From assembly GCF_022489035.1 (NCBI RefSeq), contig NZ_JAKVTV010000002.1:496001-560000 (forward strand): DNA of 64,000 nucleotides, in the 5' to 3' direction. Within the stretch, counting starts at the first letter, position 1, and each line of letters opens with the position of its first letter. The notes below the pieces were generated by a model, which saw nothing but the letters and a program-made list of their open reading frames with translations, was not told the DNA's origin and made no database searches. The position numbers and the translations under genes were made by a program. The stretch is from Christiangramia lutea (GTDB lineage Bacteria; Bacteroidota; Bacteroidia; Flavobacteriales; Flavobacteriaceae). Of the stretch, positions 33,754 through 41,483 are shown in pieces.

Positions 33754-35880
33754 TTATTCCGAAATACCCTCTAAATCCAGTAAAAACGCGTACTCTTCAG
33801 CTACTTCCTTCAAGGCTTCAAACCTACCGGAAGCCCCCCCATGGCCTGCATCCATATTCGTATGCAGAAGTAAAATATTATCGTCTGTCTTTAGTTCTCT
33901 AAGCTTGGCAACCCACTTTGCAGGTTCCCAATATTGCACCTGAGAATCGTGTAATCCGGTTGTCACCAGCATATTTGGATAATCCTGGGCAACCACATTA
34001 TCATATGGTGAATAGGACTTCATGTATTCATAATAATTCTTGTTATTCGGATTTCCCCATTCATCATATTCTCCCGTGGTTAAAGGAATACTGTCATCCA
34101 GCATGGTAGTCACCACATCTACAAAAGGGACTGATGCAATAACACCATTATACAACTGCGGAGCCATATTTATAACCGCTCCCATCAATAATCCTCCTGC
34201 AGATCCACCCATGGCGTATAGATGTTTTGAATTTGTATAATTCTCATTGATCAGGAATTTTGAAACATCGATAAAATCTGTAAAAGTATTACGTTTAGTG
34301 AATAGTTTCCCATCTTCATACCATTCACGACCTAAATATTCACCACCTCTTATATGGGCAATAGCATATATAAACCCTCGATCTAAAAGACTTAATCTTA
34401 CTGAAGAAAAATATGGATCTATAGTAGAACCATACGAGCCATATGCATATTGAAGTAAAGGATTACTACCGTCTTTTTTGATACCTTTTCTATAAACAAG
34501 CGATACGGGAACTTTGGTACCATCTTCTGCAGTAGCCCAAAGTCTCTCAGAAACATAATTGTTTTTATCAAATTTACCTCCAAGCACCTCCTGTTCCTTC
34601 AACACTTTTTTGTCTCCTGTCTTCATGTTGTATTCTATCACCGAAGTTGGAGTTGTAAGGCTGTTATAACTATACCGCAAGAGATCGGTCTCAAAATCTG
34701 GATTTATGGAAGTATAAGCAGTATAGGTCTCATTATCAAAAGGAATATAGAATTCTTCGTTATCATTCCATTTAATAATTCTTAGCTTGTTAAGACCGTT
34801 ATTTCGCTCGCTAACTACAAGGTATTCCTTAAAAATATCGATGTCTTCAAGCAGATAATCTTTCCTATGCGGGATCACATCTACCCAGTTCTCCATTCCA
34901 GTATTGTTTACCGGAGTTTTCATCAATTTGAAATTGGTCGCATTGTCCTTATTGGTAACGACATAAAAATTATCCTCAAAATGAGAAATACTGTATTCTA
35001 GCTCTCTAACTCTTGGTTGAAATATACTGAACTCCTCACCTGGTGTATTTGCATTTAAAAAACGATATTCGGTTGTTAAGGTACTGTGAGAACCAATTAT
35101 GATATAATCTCGGGATTTTGATTTATATACGTAGGTATTAAAAGTTTCATCCTTTTCCTCATAAACCAACTGGTCTTCTTTTGGATCTGTACCCAGAATA
35201 TGCTTATAGATCCTGTAAGATCGTAAGGTTTGAGGATCTTTCTTTGTATAGTAAAGTGTTTTATTGTCGTTAGCCCAGGTAGAACCTCCAGTGGTATTCT
35301 TTATCTCCTCATCATAGATCTCACCTGTTTCCAGGTTCTTGATCCTAATGGTATACTTTCTTCTGCTTAAAGTATCTGTCCCAAAAGCTACCAGTTTATT
35401 ATCTGGACTTACATTCAATCCTCCCAGGCTGTAATATTCAAATCCTTCAGCCATCTTATTCACATTGAACATGACCTCCTCAGGTGCATCCTGGCTTCCT
35501 TTTTTACGGGAATATACCGGATAATCATACCCCTTTTCAAAACGGGTAATATACCAGTAACCATTCAATTTATAAGGTACAGACTCATCATCTTCTTTAA
35601 TTCGAGACTTCATCTCTTCAAATAATTCTGATTGAAAATCCTTAGTATGAGAAGTCATTTTATCATTATAATCGTTTTCAGCATTCAGATAATCAATAAC
35701 CTCCTGGTCTTCACGCTGATTCATCCAGAAATAGTTATCAATACGCACATCACCATGCATCTCAAGTTCTGTTGCAACTTTCTTAGCTGTAGGGGCTTGT
35801 ATATCTTTTTTCAAATCATTTTTGTTTTGAGCGGTTGCAAATGTAATGTATCCTAATAGAAATACTAATAGTCTTTTCAT
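33754..35880 (-). CDS. S9-family serine peptidase (oligopeptidase B-like), secreted
   Basis: From ATG 35880 the product is 708 residues with a signal peptide (MKRLLVFLLGYITFATAQ). An N-terminal seven-bladed propeller (about 70-420) is followed by an alpha/beta hydrolase domain with the nucleophile in GGSAGGLL, the Asp in LHDSQVQYWEP and the His in DAGHGGASGRF. This is prolyl oligopeptidase family S9A, closest in pattern to oligopeptidase B, which cleaves after basic residues in short peptides. The frame extends 14 codons further to 35922, but those codons run into the divergent ybaB promoter and precede the signal peptide. It is likely periplasmic. Confidence 0.9.
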   Translation of the reverse strand: MKRLLVFLLGYITFATAQNKNDLKKDIQAPTAKKVATELEMHGDVRIDNYFWMNQREDQEVIDYLNAENDYNDKMTSHTKDFQSELFEEMKSRIKEDDESVPYKLNGYWYITRFEKGYDYPVYSRKKGSQDAPEEVMFNVNKMAEGFEYYSLGGLNVSPDNKLVAFGTDTLSRRKYTIRIKNLETGEIYDEEIKNTTGGSTWANDNKTLYYTKKDPQTLRSYRIYKHILGTDPKEDQLVYEEKDETFNTYVYKSKSRDYIIIGSHSTLTTEYRFLNANTPGEEFSIFQPRVRELEYSISHFEDNFYVVTNKDNATNFKLMKTPVNNTGMENWVDVIPHRKDYLLEDIDIFKEYLVVSERNNGLNKLRIIKWNDNEEFYIPFDNETYTAYTSINPDFETDLLRYSYNSLTTPTSVIEYNMKTGDKKVLKEQEVLGGKFDKNNYVSERLWATAEDGTKVPVSLVYRKGIKKDGSNPLLQYAYGSYGSTIDPYFSSVRLSLLDRGFIYAIAHIRGGEYLGREWYEDGKLFTKRNTFTDFIDVSKFLINENYTNSKHLYAMGGSAGGLLMGAVINMAPQLYNGVIASVPFVDVVTTMLDDSIPLTTGEYDEWGNPNNKNYYEYMKSYSPYDNVVAQDYPNMLVTTGLHDSQVQYWEPAKWVAKLRELKTDDNILLLHTNMDAGHGGASGRFEALKEVAEEYAFLLDLEGISE

Positions 35881-35907
35881 TTCGACTGGTTTAATGAGGT
35901 AATTTAG

Positions 35908-35915
35908 TAAATTTG
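35908..35915 (+). promoter_or_regulatory. -7 promoter element of ybaB (TAAATTTG)
   Basis: TAAATTTG fits TAnnTTTG and predicts a leader of about 24 nt before ybaB, within the 62-base gap to the divergent peptidase gene. Confidence 0.45.
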
Positions 35916-35942
35916 AATTCATAAATTTTAAACCGAAAAAAT

Positions 35943-36269
35943 ATGTTTGGAGATATGATGGGCATGATGAATAAACTGAAGGAAGCCCAGGAAAAAGTAG
36001 AAGCTACAAAAAAAAGACTCGATACTGTTATGGTGGATGAACAATCTAGCGACGGACTTTTAAAGGTGACCATTACGGCCAACAGGGAGGTTAAGAATAT
36101 TTCAGTTGCTGATGAACTTTTGGAAGACAAAGAACAACTAGAAGATTATTTAGTGCTTACCATAAACAAAGCAATTGAAAAAGCTACCAAAATAAATGAA
36201 GCCGAGATTGGCGCTGCTGCAAAAGATGGCATGCCAGATATTCCCGGGATGGACGGCTTTATGAAATAA
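35943..36269 (+). CDS. YbaB/EbfC-family nucleoid-associated protein
   Basis: The 108-residue protein has the YbaB layout: an N-terminal Met-rich helix ([20 protein letters not shown]), a central beta sheet ([18 protein letters not shown]) and a C-terminal helix. YbaB forms tweezer-like dimers that bind DNA. In many bacteria the gene is next to recR and dnaX, but here it stands alone between the S9 peptidase (divergent) and a strong terminator. The family assignment is secure; the precise role is unknown. Confidence 0.9.
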   Translation: MFGDMMGMMNKLKEAQEKVEATKKRLDTVMVDEQSSDGLLKVTITANREVKNISVADELLEDKEQLEDYLVLTINKAIEKATKINEAEIGAAAKDGMPDIPGMDGFMK

Positions 36270-36280
36270 GAGTTTTTAAT

Positions 36281-36314
36281 AAAAAAGCCTGGATTAATTT
36301 CCCAGGCTTTTTTT
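36281..36314. terminator. Terminator after ybaB
   Basis: AAAAAAGCCTGG (36281-36292) and CCAGGCTTTTTT (36302-36313) form a perfect 12-bp stem with A and T runs on both sides. It is shared by the convergent peroxiredoxin-like gene. Confidence 0.9.
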
Positions 36315-36339
36315 ATTATTAAATATTTAGAATGGTTTA

Positions 36340-36858
36340 TTATGCTTCTCCCCTCGCTGGATAATCTTCTTTAATCACGAACGAAATAGATTTTAATAAT
36401 TCGTCAAACTTCGGTCTTGCAAAAGGCATAGACTGGATACTTGCCGAATAAAGGGTATTATCTGGTCTTACCAGAAAAAGAGCAGGTTCAAGGAACATAT
36501 CAGGCTCTGAATCTTTGATTGCTTCAGAAATATAAAGATCCCATTTTCGTCCCTCTTCGACGTCGAATCCGTAGGCGATATCAAGTTTATCAATCTTCCA
36601 CTCTTCTACAGTTTTTAATGCAAGTTCCTTAGTATTAGAGCTTACACAAATCACATTGACTCCCTTATCTCGAAAATCTCCAATTTTATTATTTAGCTCC
36701 TCTAAATACTTTTTACAAACAGGGCAGTGAATCCCACGATAAACGATGATCATCGTGAAATTCTCAGGTTTATTATCACTAAGATTCCATTTTACACCTT
36801 TGGTTGTATTCAAATTAAGCTCGGGAACTTTCGCTCCAGGTTTTAAATTCTTCATCAT
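36340..36858 (-). CDS. Peroxiredoxin-like (AhpC/TSA) family protein
   Basis: The 172-residue thioredoxin-fold protein has a CXXC active site, C45-P-V-C48, in YRGIHCPVCKKYL. It is closer to the peroxiredoxin-like AhpC/TSA group than to thioredoxins, and the region ALFLVRPDNTLYSASIQSMP fits this group. It probably works as a cytosolic peroxidase or thiol oxidoreductase; no signal peptide is seen. Two adjacent ATGs at 36858 and 36855 leave the exact start open by one residue. No operon partner. Confidence 0.8.
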   Translation of the reverse strand: MMKNLKPGAKVPELNLNTTKGVKWNLSDNKPENFTMIIVYRGIHCPVCKKYLEELNNKIGDFRDKGVNVICVSSNTKELALKTVEEWKIDKLDIAYGFDVEEGRKWDLYISEAIKDSEPDMFLEPALFLVRPDNTLYSASIQSMPFARPKFDELLKSISFVIKEDYPARGEA

Positions 36859-36930
36859 TTTAATTTTTCAGAAAAATACCTGAATTTAAAAAGGTTCAAT
36901 ATTAAAGACCTGCCAATATTTAGTTAAGTT

Positions 36931-37962
36931 TTATGAAAGATCTACCTTTCTCAAAGTTTCAAGAAAGCGATTATGCATTTCTTCGGAATAGTCGAGATGA
37001 GTTACAATCCTCAATTTTCCCTGGCCCATGTTACTAATACGAATGTTATTTTCTGCAAGCTGTTTCATGAATTTAGTTTCAACTTCCACATTCTTAAGGT
37101 AAAATATCACAATGTTAGTTTCAACGGGTTCAACATTCCCAATATAATTCAAACTACTTAAAATCTGCGCTATTTCTGCAGCTCTTGTATTATCTTTCGC
37201 CAGTTGCTCTAAATGGTTATCTAAAGCATATATCCCGGCAGCTGCCATAAATCCAACCTGTCGCATTCCGCCTCCTAGAACTTTTCTCACCCTAATGGCA
37301 TTTTTCATCAATTCTTTTTTACCAATTAGTACAGAACCCATTGGCGTTCCCAGTCCTTTAGAAAGGCAAACAGAGATAGTATCGAAAAGCTTTCCAAAAT
37401 CCTTAGGTTCTTCACCTTTTTTGACAATCGCATTGAAAAGCCGGGCTCCATCAAGATGAAGACCTAAACCATGTTCATTGCATACTTTTCGAACTCTTTT
37501 GATCTCTTCTAGATCATAACAGGCTCCTCCCCCTTTATTGGTAGTATTTTCAAGACAAACCAAACTGGTTAGCGGACTATGATAAAAATCTGGAGGATTG
37601 ATACTTTCCTCCACCTGACTGGCTGTAATCATCCCACGATCACCATCTACCAGTTTGCAGGACACCCCACTGTTAAAGGAAACCCCACCTCCTTCGTAAT
37701 TATAAACATGGGCCCATTTATCACAGATCAATTGCTCACCGGGCTGGGTATGCAATTTAATGGCCGCCTGGTTGGCCATACTTCCAGTAGGAAAGAACAG
37801 GGCTTCATCCATGCCAAACATTCTGGCAAGTTTTTCCTCCAGGGCGTTAACAGTTGGGTCTTCCTTATAAACATCATCACCTACCTGTGCGGTCATTATT
37901 GCCTGAAGCATTTCTTTGGTAGGTCGGGTTACGGTATCACTTCTAAGATCTATTTCTTGCAT
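36931..37962 (-). CDS. ltaE: Low-specificity L-threonine aldolase
   Basis: The 343-residue fold-type I PLP enzyme of the beta-eliminating lyase group starts MQEIDLRSDTVTRPTKEML. It has the glycine loop FPTGSMANQAAI, HLDGARLFNA, and the PLP Lys in SVCLSKGLGTPMGS near residue 201. It cleaves threonine and allo-threonine to glycine and acetaldehyde. A degenerate promoter box (TACCTTAG) lies just upstream on the minus strand. It is divergent from the ATP-grasp operon across a 201-base gap. Confidence 0.93.
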   Translation of the reverse strand: MQEIDLRSDTVTRPTKEMLQAIMTAQVGDDVYKEDPTVNALEEKLARMFGMDEALFFPTGSMANQAAIKLHTQPGEQLICDKWAHVYNYEGGGVSFNSGVSCKLVDGDRGMITASQVEESINPPDFYHSPLTSLVCLENTTNKGGGACYDLEEIKRVRKVCNEHGLGLHLDGARLFNAIVKKGEEPKDFGKLFDTISVCLSKGLGTPMGSVLIGKKELMKNAIRVRKVLGGGMRQVGFMAAAGIYALDNHLEQLAKDNTRAAEIAQILSSLNYIGNVEPVETNIVIFYLKNVEVETKFMKQLAENNIRISNMGQGKLRIVTHLDYSEEMHNRFLETLRKVDLS

Positions 37963-38033
37963 ATCCTTTTTTTCTGATTTGCTAAGGTAAAATTTATAAA
38001 CTCATTTTTCGAAATGGTGCTACTCATAAAAAC

Positions 38034-38123
38034 TTCAGTGAATTTTCGTTATTAATTCGAATATCGGTTACAATAATTGTGATAATCCCAAACATTCCAT
38101 AAGGTTTTATATAATTCACTGAA
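38034..38123. repeat. 11-bp inverted repeat upstream of the ATP-grasp operon
   Basis: TTCAGTGAATT (38034-38044) and its exact reverse complement AATTCACTGAA (38113-38123) flank 68 bases in the divergent gap between ltaE and the ATP-grasp gene. This could be a pair of binding sites for one regulator, or chance in AT-rich DNA. Confidence 0.45.
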
Positions 38124-38163
38124 TAAGAGATAATTTATTTGTATTTTATGACAAACCTGATCT

Positions 38164-39636
38164 ATGAAAAGCACAAACAACAATCCAACTTTCAAGTCTT
38201 ATAACCGTGATCCACAGTTATACGACGAGATCTTTGATGAAAACGATAATGTAAGGGAAACTTATGAAACCCTTTTTGAATTATATAGCGAGCATTCGGC
38301 GAAGGATTTTGGAAGGTTGAATAATAAGGCCAAGGCTTCCTTTTTTAACCAGGGTATCACTTTCCAGGTTTATGGAGACCATGAAATAAAGGAAAAGATC
38401 TTTCCATTTGATCTTTTTCCAAGGATCATCGATGCCGAAGAATGGAAACATATCGAAAAAGGAGTATTGCAACGAAGCAAGGCCCTTAATGCATTTCTCA
38501 GAGATGTCTATCACGGAAAAAAAATAATCAAGGAAGGGATTGTTCCATTGGACCTCATCAGCTCTTCTGAGAATTACCTCGACCAGATGAATGGCTTCGA
38601 CCCACCCGGAGGCATCTACAATCATATTTCGGGTACCGACCTGATCAAGCATTCAGACGGGAAATATTATGTTCTGGAAGACAACATCAGGTGTCCTTCT
38701 GGGGTGAGTTATGTGATCTGTAACCGTACCGCTTTAAAAAGGGCACTTTTCGGGGTGTTTAATCATTACCAGGCCTATTCGGTAACCAATTATGCTGAAA
38801 ATCTTTTGGAGATACTGGAAACGGTGAAACCTAAAGGGGTTGATGTTGCTAATTGCGTTGTGATCACCCCTGGAATTTACAATTCTGCCTATTATGAACA
38901 TTCCTATTTGGCAAAAGCCATGGGGGTTGAGCTTGTTGAAGGTCAGGATCTGTTTGTGGAAAATGATTTTGTCTATATGAAAACCATTAACGGACCAGAA
39001 AAAGTTGACGTTATTTACAGAAGAATAGATGATCAGTTTTTAGATCCGTTAGAATTCAAACCAGATTCTACCTTAGGAGTACCGGGTTTGATGGCTGCCT
39101 ATAAAAAAGGAAATGTTTGCCTGGTTAATGCTCCTGGAACAGGCGTTGCCGATGATAAGGCAGTTTATACCTATATGCCGGAGATTATAAAATATTATCT
39201 CAATGAAGAGCCTATACTAAACAATGTACCTACCTATCACTGCAGCCGGCCCGATGAACTGAAATATGTACTGGATAATATTCAAAATTTGGTTATCAAA
39301 CCTGTGGATGAAGCCGGAGGTTATGGAATTTCTATTGGAAACCGTTTAACAGAGGAAGAAATCGAAAAAGTTAGACAAACCGTAAAAGCCAGTCCCAGAA
39401 AATATATCGCTCAGCCCATAATGTCACTTTCTGTACACCCTACCTATATAGAAGATTCAAAGTGTTTTGAACCTCGCCATGTAGACCTGCGTACTTTCAC
39501 TCTTTTGGGTGCCGATAAAAATTTCGTACTAAAAGGTGGTCTTACCAGGGTTGCCCTTAAGAAAGGAAATCTAATAGTTAATTCATCTCAAGGTGGTGGT
39601 TCTAAGGATACCTGGGTATTAAAAAACAATCATTAA
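38164..39636 (+). CDS. Circularly permuted type 2 ATP-grasp protein
   Basis: The 490-residue protein has the CP_ATPgrasp_2 pattern (formerly DUF404/DUF407). Recognisable parts are GTDLIKHSDGKYYVLEDNIR near 160, the central YRRIDDQFLDPLEF, LVIKPVDEAGGYGISIG near 379, and the C-terminal RHVDLRTFTLL and NSSQGGGSKDTWVL. ATP-grasp enzymes form amide or peptide-type bonds through acyl phosphates, and this family has no established substrate. It is the first gene of a three-gene operon (3 bases to the next), an association seen in many bacterial phyla and predicted by comparative genomics to make or attach a novel peptide. Confidence 0.92.
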   Translation: MKSTNNNPTFKSYNRDPQLYDEIFDENDNVRETYETLFELYSEHSAKDFGRLNNKAKASFFNQGITFQVYGDHEIKEKIFPFDLFPRIIDAEEWKHIEKGVLQRSKALNAFLRDVYHGKKIIKEGIVPLDLISSSENYLDQMNGFDPPGGIYNHISGTDLIKHSDGKYYVLEDNIRCPSGVSYVICNRTALKRALFGVFNHYQAYSVTNYAENLLEILETVKPKGVDVANCVVITPGIYNSAYYEHSYLAKAMGVELVEGQDLFVENDFVYMKTINGPEKVDVIYRRIDDQFLDPLEFKPDSTLGVPGLMAAYKKGNVCLVNAPGTGVADDKAVYTYMPEIIKYYLNEEPILNNVPTYHCSRPDELKYVLDNIQNLVIKPVDEAGGYGISIGNRLTEEEIEKVRQTVKASPRKYIAQPIMSLSVHPTYIEDSKCFEPRHVDLRTFTLLGADKNFVLKGGLTRVALKKGNLIVNSSQGGGSKDTWVLKNNH

Positions 39637-39639
39637 TTT

Positions 39640-40584
39640 ATGTTAGCAAGAGTAGCCAATAACCTGTTCTGGATGGGAAGATATATCGAACGCGCAGAAC
39701 ATGTAGCCAGATATTTAAATGTTAATTATTTCGCATCACTGGACGCCCCCAATGAATTATCTCAATCGAGACAATTCGTTTTGCAATCCATGCTTTTTAT
39801 GGCCGATGATTTTTCCAGAAATGGAAATGAGCTGAATGAAGAAGAGGTGCTTTATGATATTGCCCTGAATCCAGACAAGCACTTTTCGATCATCAATTAT
39901 GTAAAGTTGGCCAGGGAAAATGCGAACAGTGCCAGGGATCTTATTTCAACGGAACTTTATGAAGCGATCAATAAATTTTACCATTTTGTACTGAATTACC
40001 CGGTAGAGAATTTCAAAAAAAATGGCCTCTACGACTTTAGTGTTCAGGTAACGGAAAACACTTCTATTCTAAGAGCAAAGATACGCGGTACTTTATTACA
40101 TGATGAAGTTTATTCAATCATCATGCTGGGAGTAAATATCGAACGAGCCACCCAGATAATCAGAATAATTAATTCAAAATATAAGGATGCAGTAATTGCC
40201 CAGGGCAGTTATGGAGACACGCTCAAAAACAGTTATGAATGGACCACCTTATTAAAATGTGCAGAATCCTACGATATGATGAGAAGGTTCTACAGGCAGA
40301 CTCCAACAAGTATTACCACCCTGGAATTTCTTATTCTGAATACAGATTGCCCAAGATCGGTGATGAATAGTCTAAATGAGGCATGGGAACATATAAATGA
40401 TCTAAGCCATGAGAAGCATCCTTCCAAAAACTCTTCAGCCTTTTTAATTGGTAAGGTAAGGGCAAAATACCAGTTCAAAGTCATCGAGGAGATAGAAAGC
40501 GACCTTCAATCATTCATCAAAAACATCCTGGACGACCTCAATAGAATAGGGATTAAACTTGAAAAGGAATATTTTCACTATTAA
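39640..40584 (+). CDS. Alpha-E domain-containing protein
   Basis: The 314-residue, all-helical protein has the Alpha-E (DUF403) start MLARVANNLFWMGRYIERAE, then HVARYL, with conserved Glu/Asp/Arg spaced along the helices (ENTSILRAKIRGTL, NIERATQIIRIINSKY, CPRSVMNSLNEAWEHI). The function is unknown. The family occurs almost only next to the circularly permuted ATP-grasp and transglutaminase genes and is sometimes fused to them. Here it starts three bases after the ATP-grasp stop. It may be a structural partner or a second catalytic component. Confidence 0.9.
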   Translation: MLARVANNLFWMGRYIERAEHVARYLNVNYFASLDAPNELSQSRQFVLQSMLFMADDFSRNGNELNEEEVLYDIALNPDKHFSIINYVKLARENANSARDLISTELYEAINKFYHFVLNYPVENFKKNGLYDFSVQVTENTSILRAKIRGTLLHDEVYSIIMLGVNIERATQIIRIINSKYKDAVIAQGSYGDTLKNSYEWTTLLKCAESYDMMRRFYRQTPTSITTLEFLILNTDCPRSVMNSLNEAWEHINDLSHEKHPSKNSSAFLIGKVRAKYQFKVIEEIESDLQSFIKNILDDLNRIGIKLEKEYFHY

Positions 40585-40625
40585 TTCCAGAAAATGACTT
40601 TATAATGAACGAATAATTTTTGGAG

Positions 40626-41483
40626 ATGAATCTGGATTACAAAATACGTTATACTGCTAAAAATACTTATGAGAATAAAACTCATGGTGCCTTATGGCAG
40701 TTCCTTATTATTCCTGAAAACAGCGAATCACAACAACTTATCTTTGAAGATTTCAGTAATTCTTTAAACATCCCGGTAGAAAATTCTATCAATGGATATG
40801 ATTTTAGAACCTATAGAATTAGACCCAGGCAATCTATAGAAGAAATAGTTTTTACTGCCGATTTCCAGGTAATTAAAAAAGTGGAAAATATTTTTGAAAG
40901 GGTTTCTCATGAATTTTCCGAAAGCGAATACTCAGATCTAAAATCTTTGCAATTCAGGGCTAAAAATGATATGTTCCTGAGATTTACAGATCTAACTACA
41001 CTGCACCAAAAAGTAGATTTTGAATTTCATGAATCTATTAGTCTGTTCGAAAATCTTCAAAATCTCAATTCCTGGATCAAAAATGAGTTTACATTTAAGA
41101 CGAATGTTACCGATATAGATACAGACCTAAATCATATCCTGGAGATCAAGCAGGGCGTTTGCCAGGATTTTACTCATTTATTCATTGCCATCGCCAAGCA
41201 ATTCGGAATCCCTTCCCGTTATGTTTCAGGATATCTGCACCAGGGAAATGGATATTTCGGTGACTCACAAATGCACGCCTGGGTAGAATGCAGTATTCCC
41301 GGAAGCGGTTGGATAGGTTTCGATCCTACCAATAATCTCATTGCAGCTGAAAATCATATCAAAGTTGCCCACGGCAAGGATTATTCAGATTGCCCGCCAT
41401 TGAAGGGGGTGGTATATTCTTCAGGAAAAAATGAAACAGAATATAGCGTTCAGGTTTCAGCCCAACAGCAGCAACAGCAATAA
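40626..41483 (+). CDS. Transglutaminase-like cysteine protease-fold protein
   Basis: From ATG 40626 (285 residues; an in-frame TTG two codons upstream is less likely) the protein has an N-terminal beta domain (LDYKIRYTAKNTYENKTHGA, residues 1-120) and a transglutaminase-like core. The catalytic triad is visible: Cys in EIKQGVCQDFTHLF, His in DSQMHAWVEC and Asp in GWIGFDPTNN. The C-terminus ends in a Gln tract. It could cleave or form isopeptide bonds on the product of the ATP-grasp partner. The stop abuts the convergent metalloprotease gene end at 41484, leaving no gap and no visible terminator. Confidence 0.9.
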   Translation: MNLDYKIRYTAKNTYENKTHGALWQFLIIPENSESQQLIFEDFSNSLNIPVENSINGYDFRTYRIRPRQSIEEIVFTADFQVIKKVENIFERVSHEFSESEYSDLKSLQFRAKNDMFLRFTDLTTLHQKVDFEFHESISLFENLQNLNSWIKNEFTFKTNVTDIDTDLNHILEIKQGVCQDFTHLFIAIAKQFGIPSRYVSGYLHQGNGYFGDSQMHAWVECSIPGSGWIGFDPTNNLIAAENHIKVAHGKDYSDCPPLKGVVYSSGKNETEYSVQVSAQQQQQQ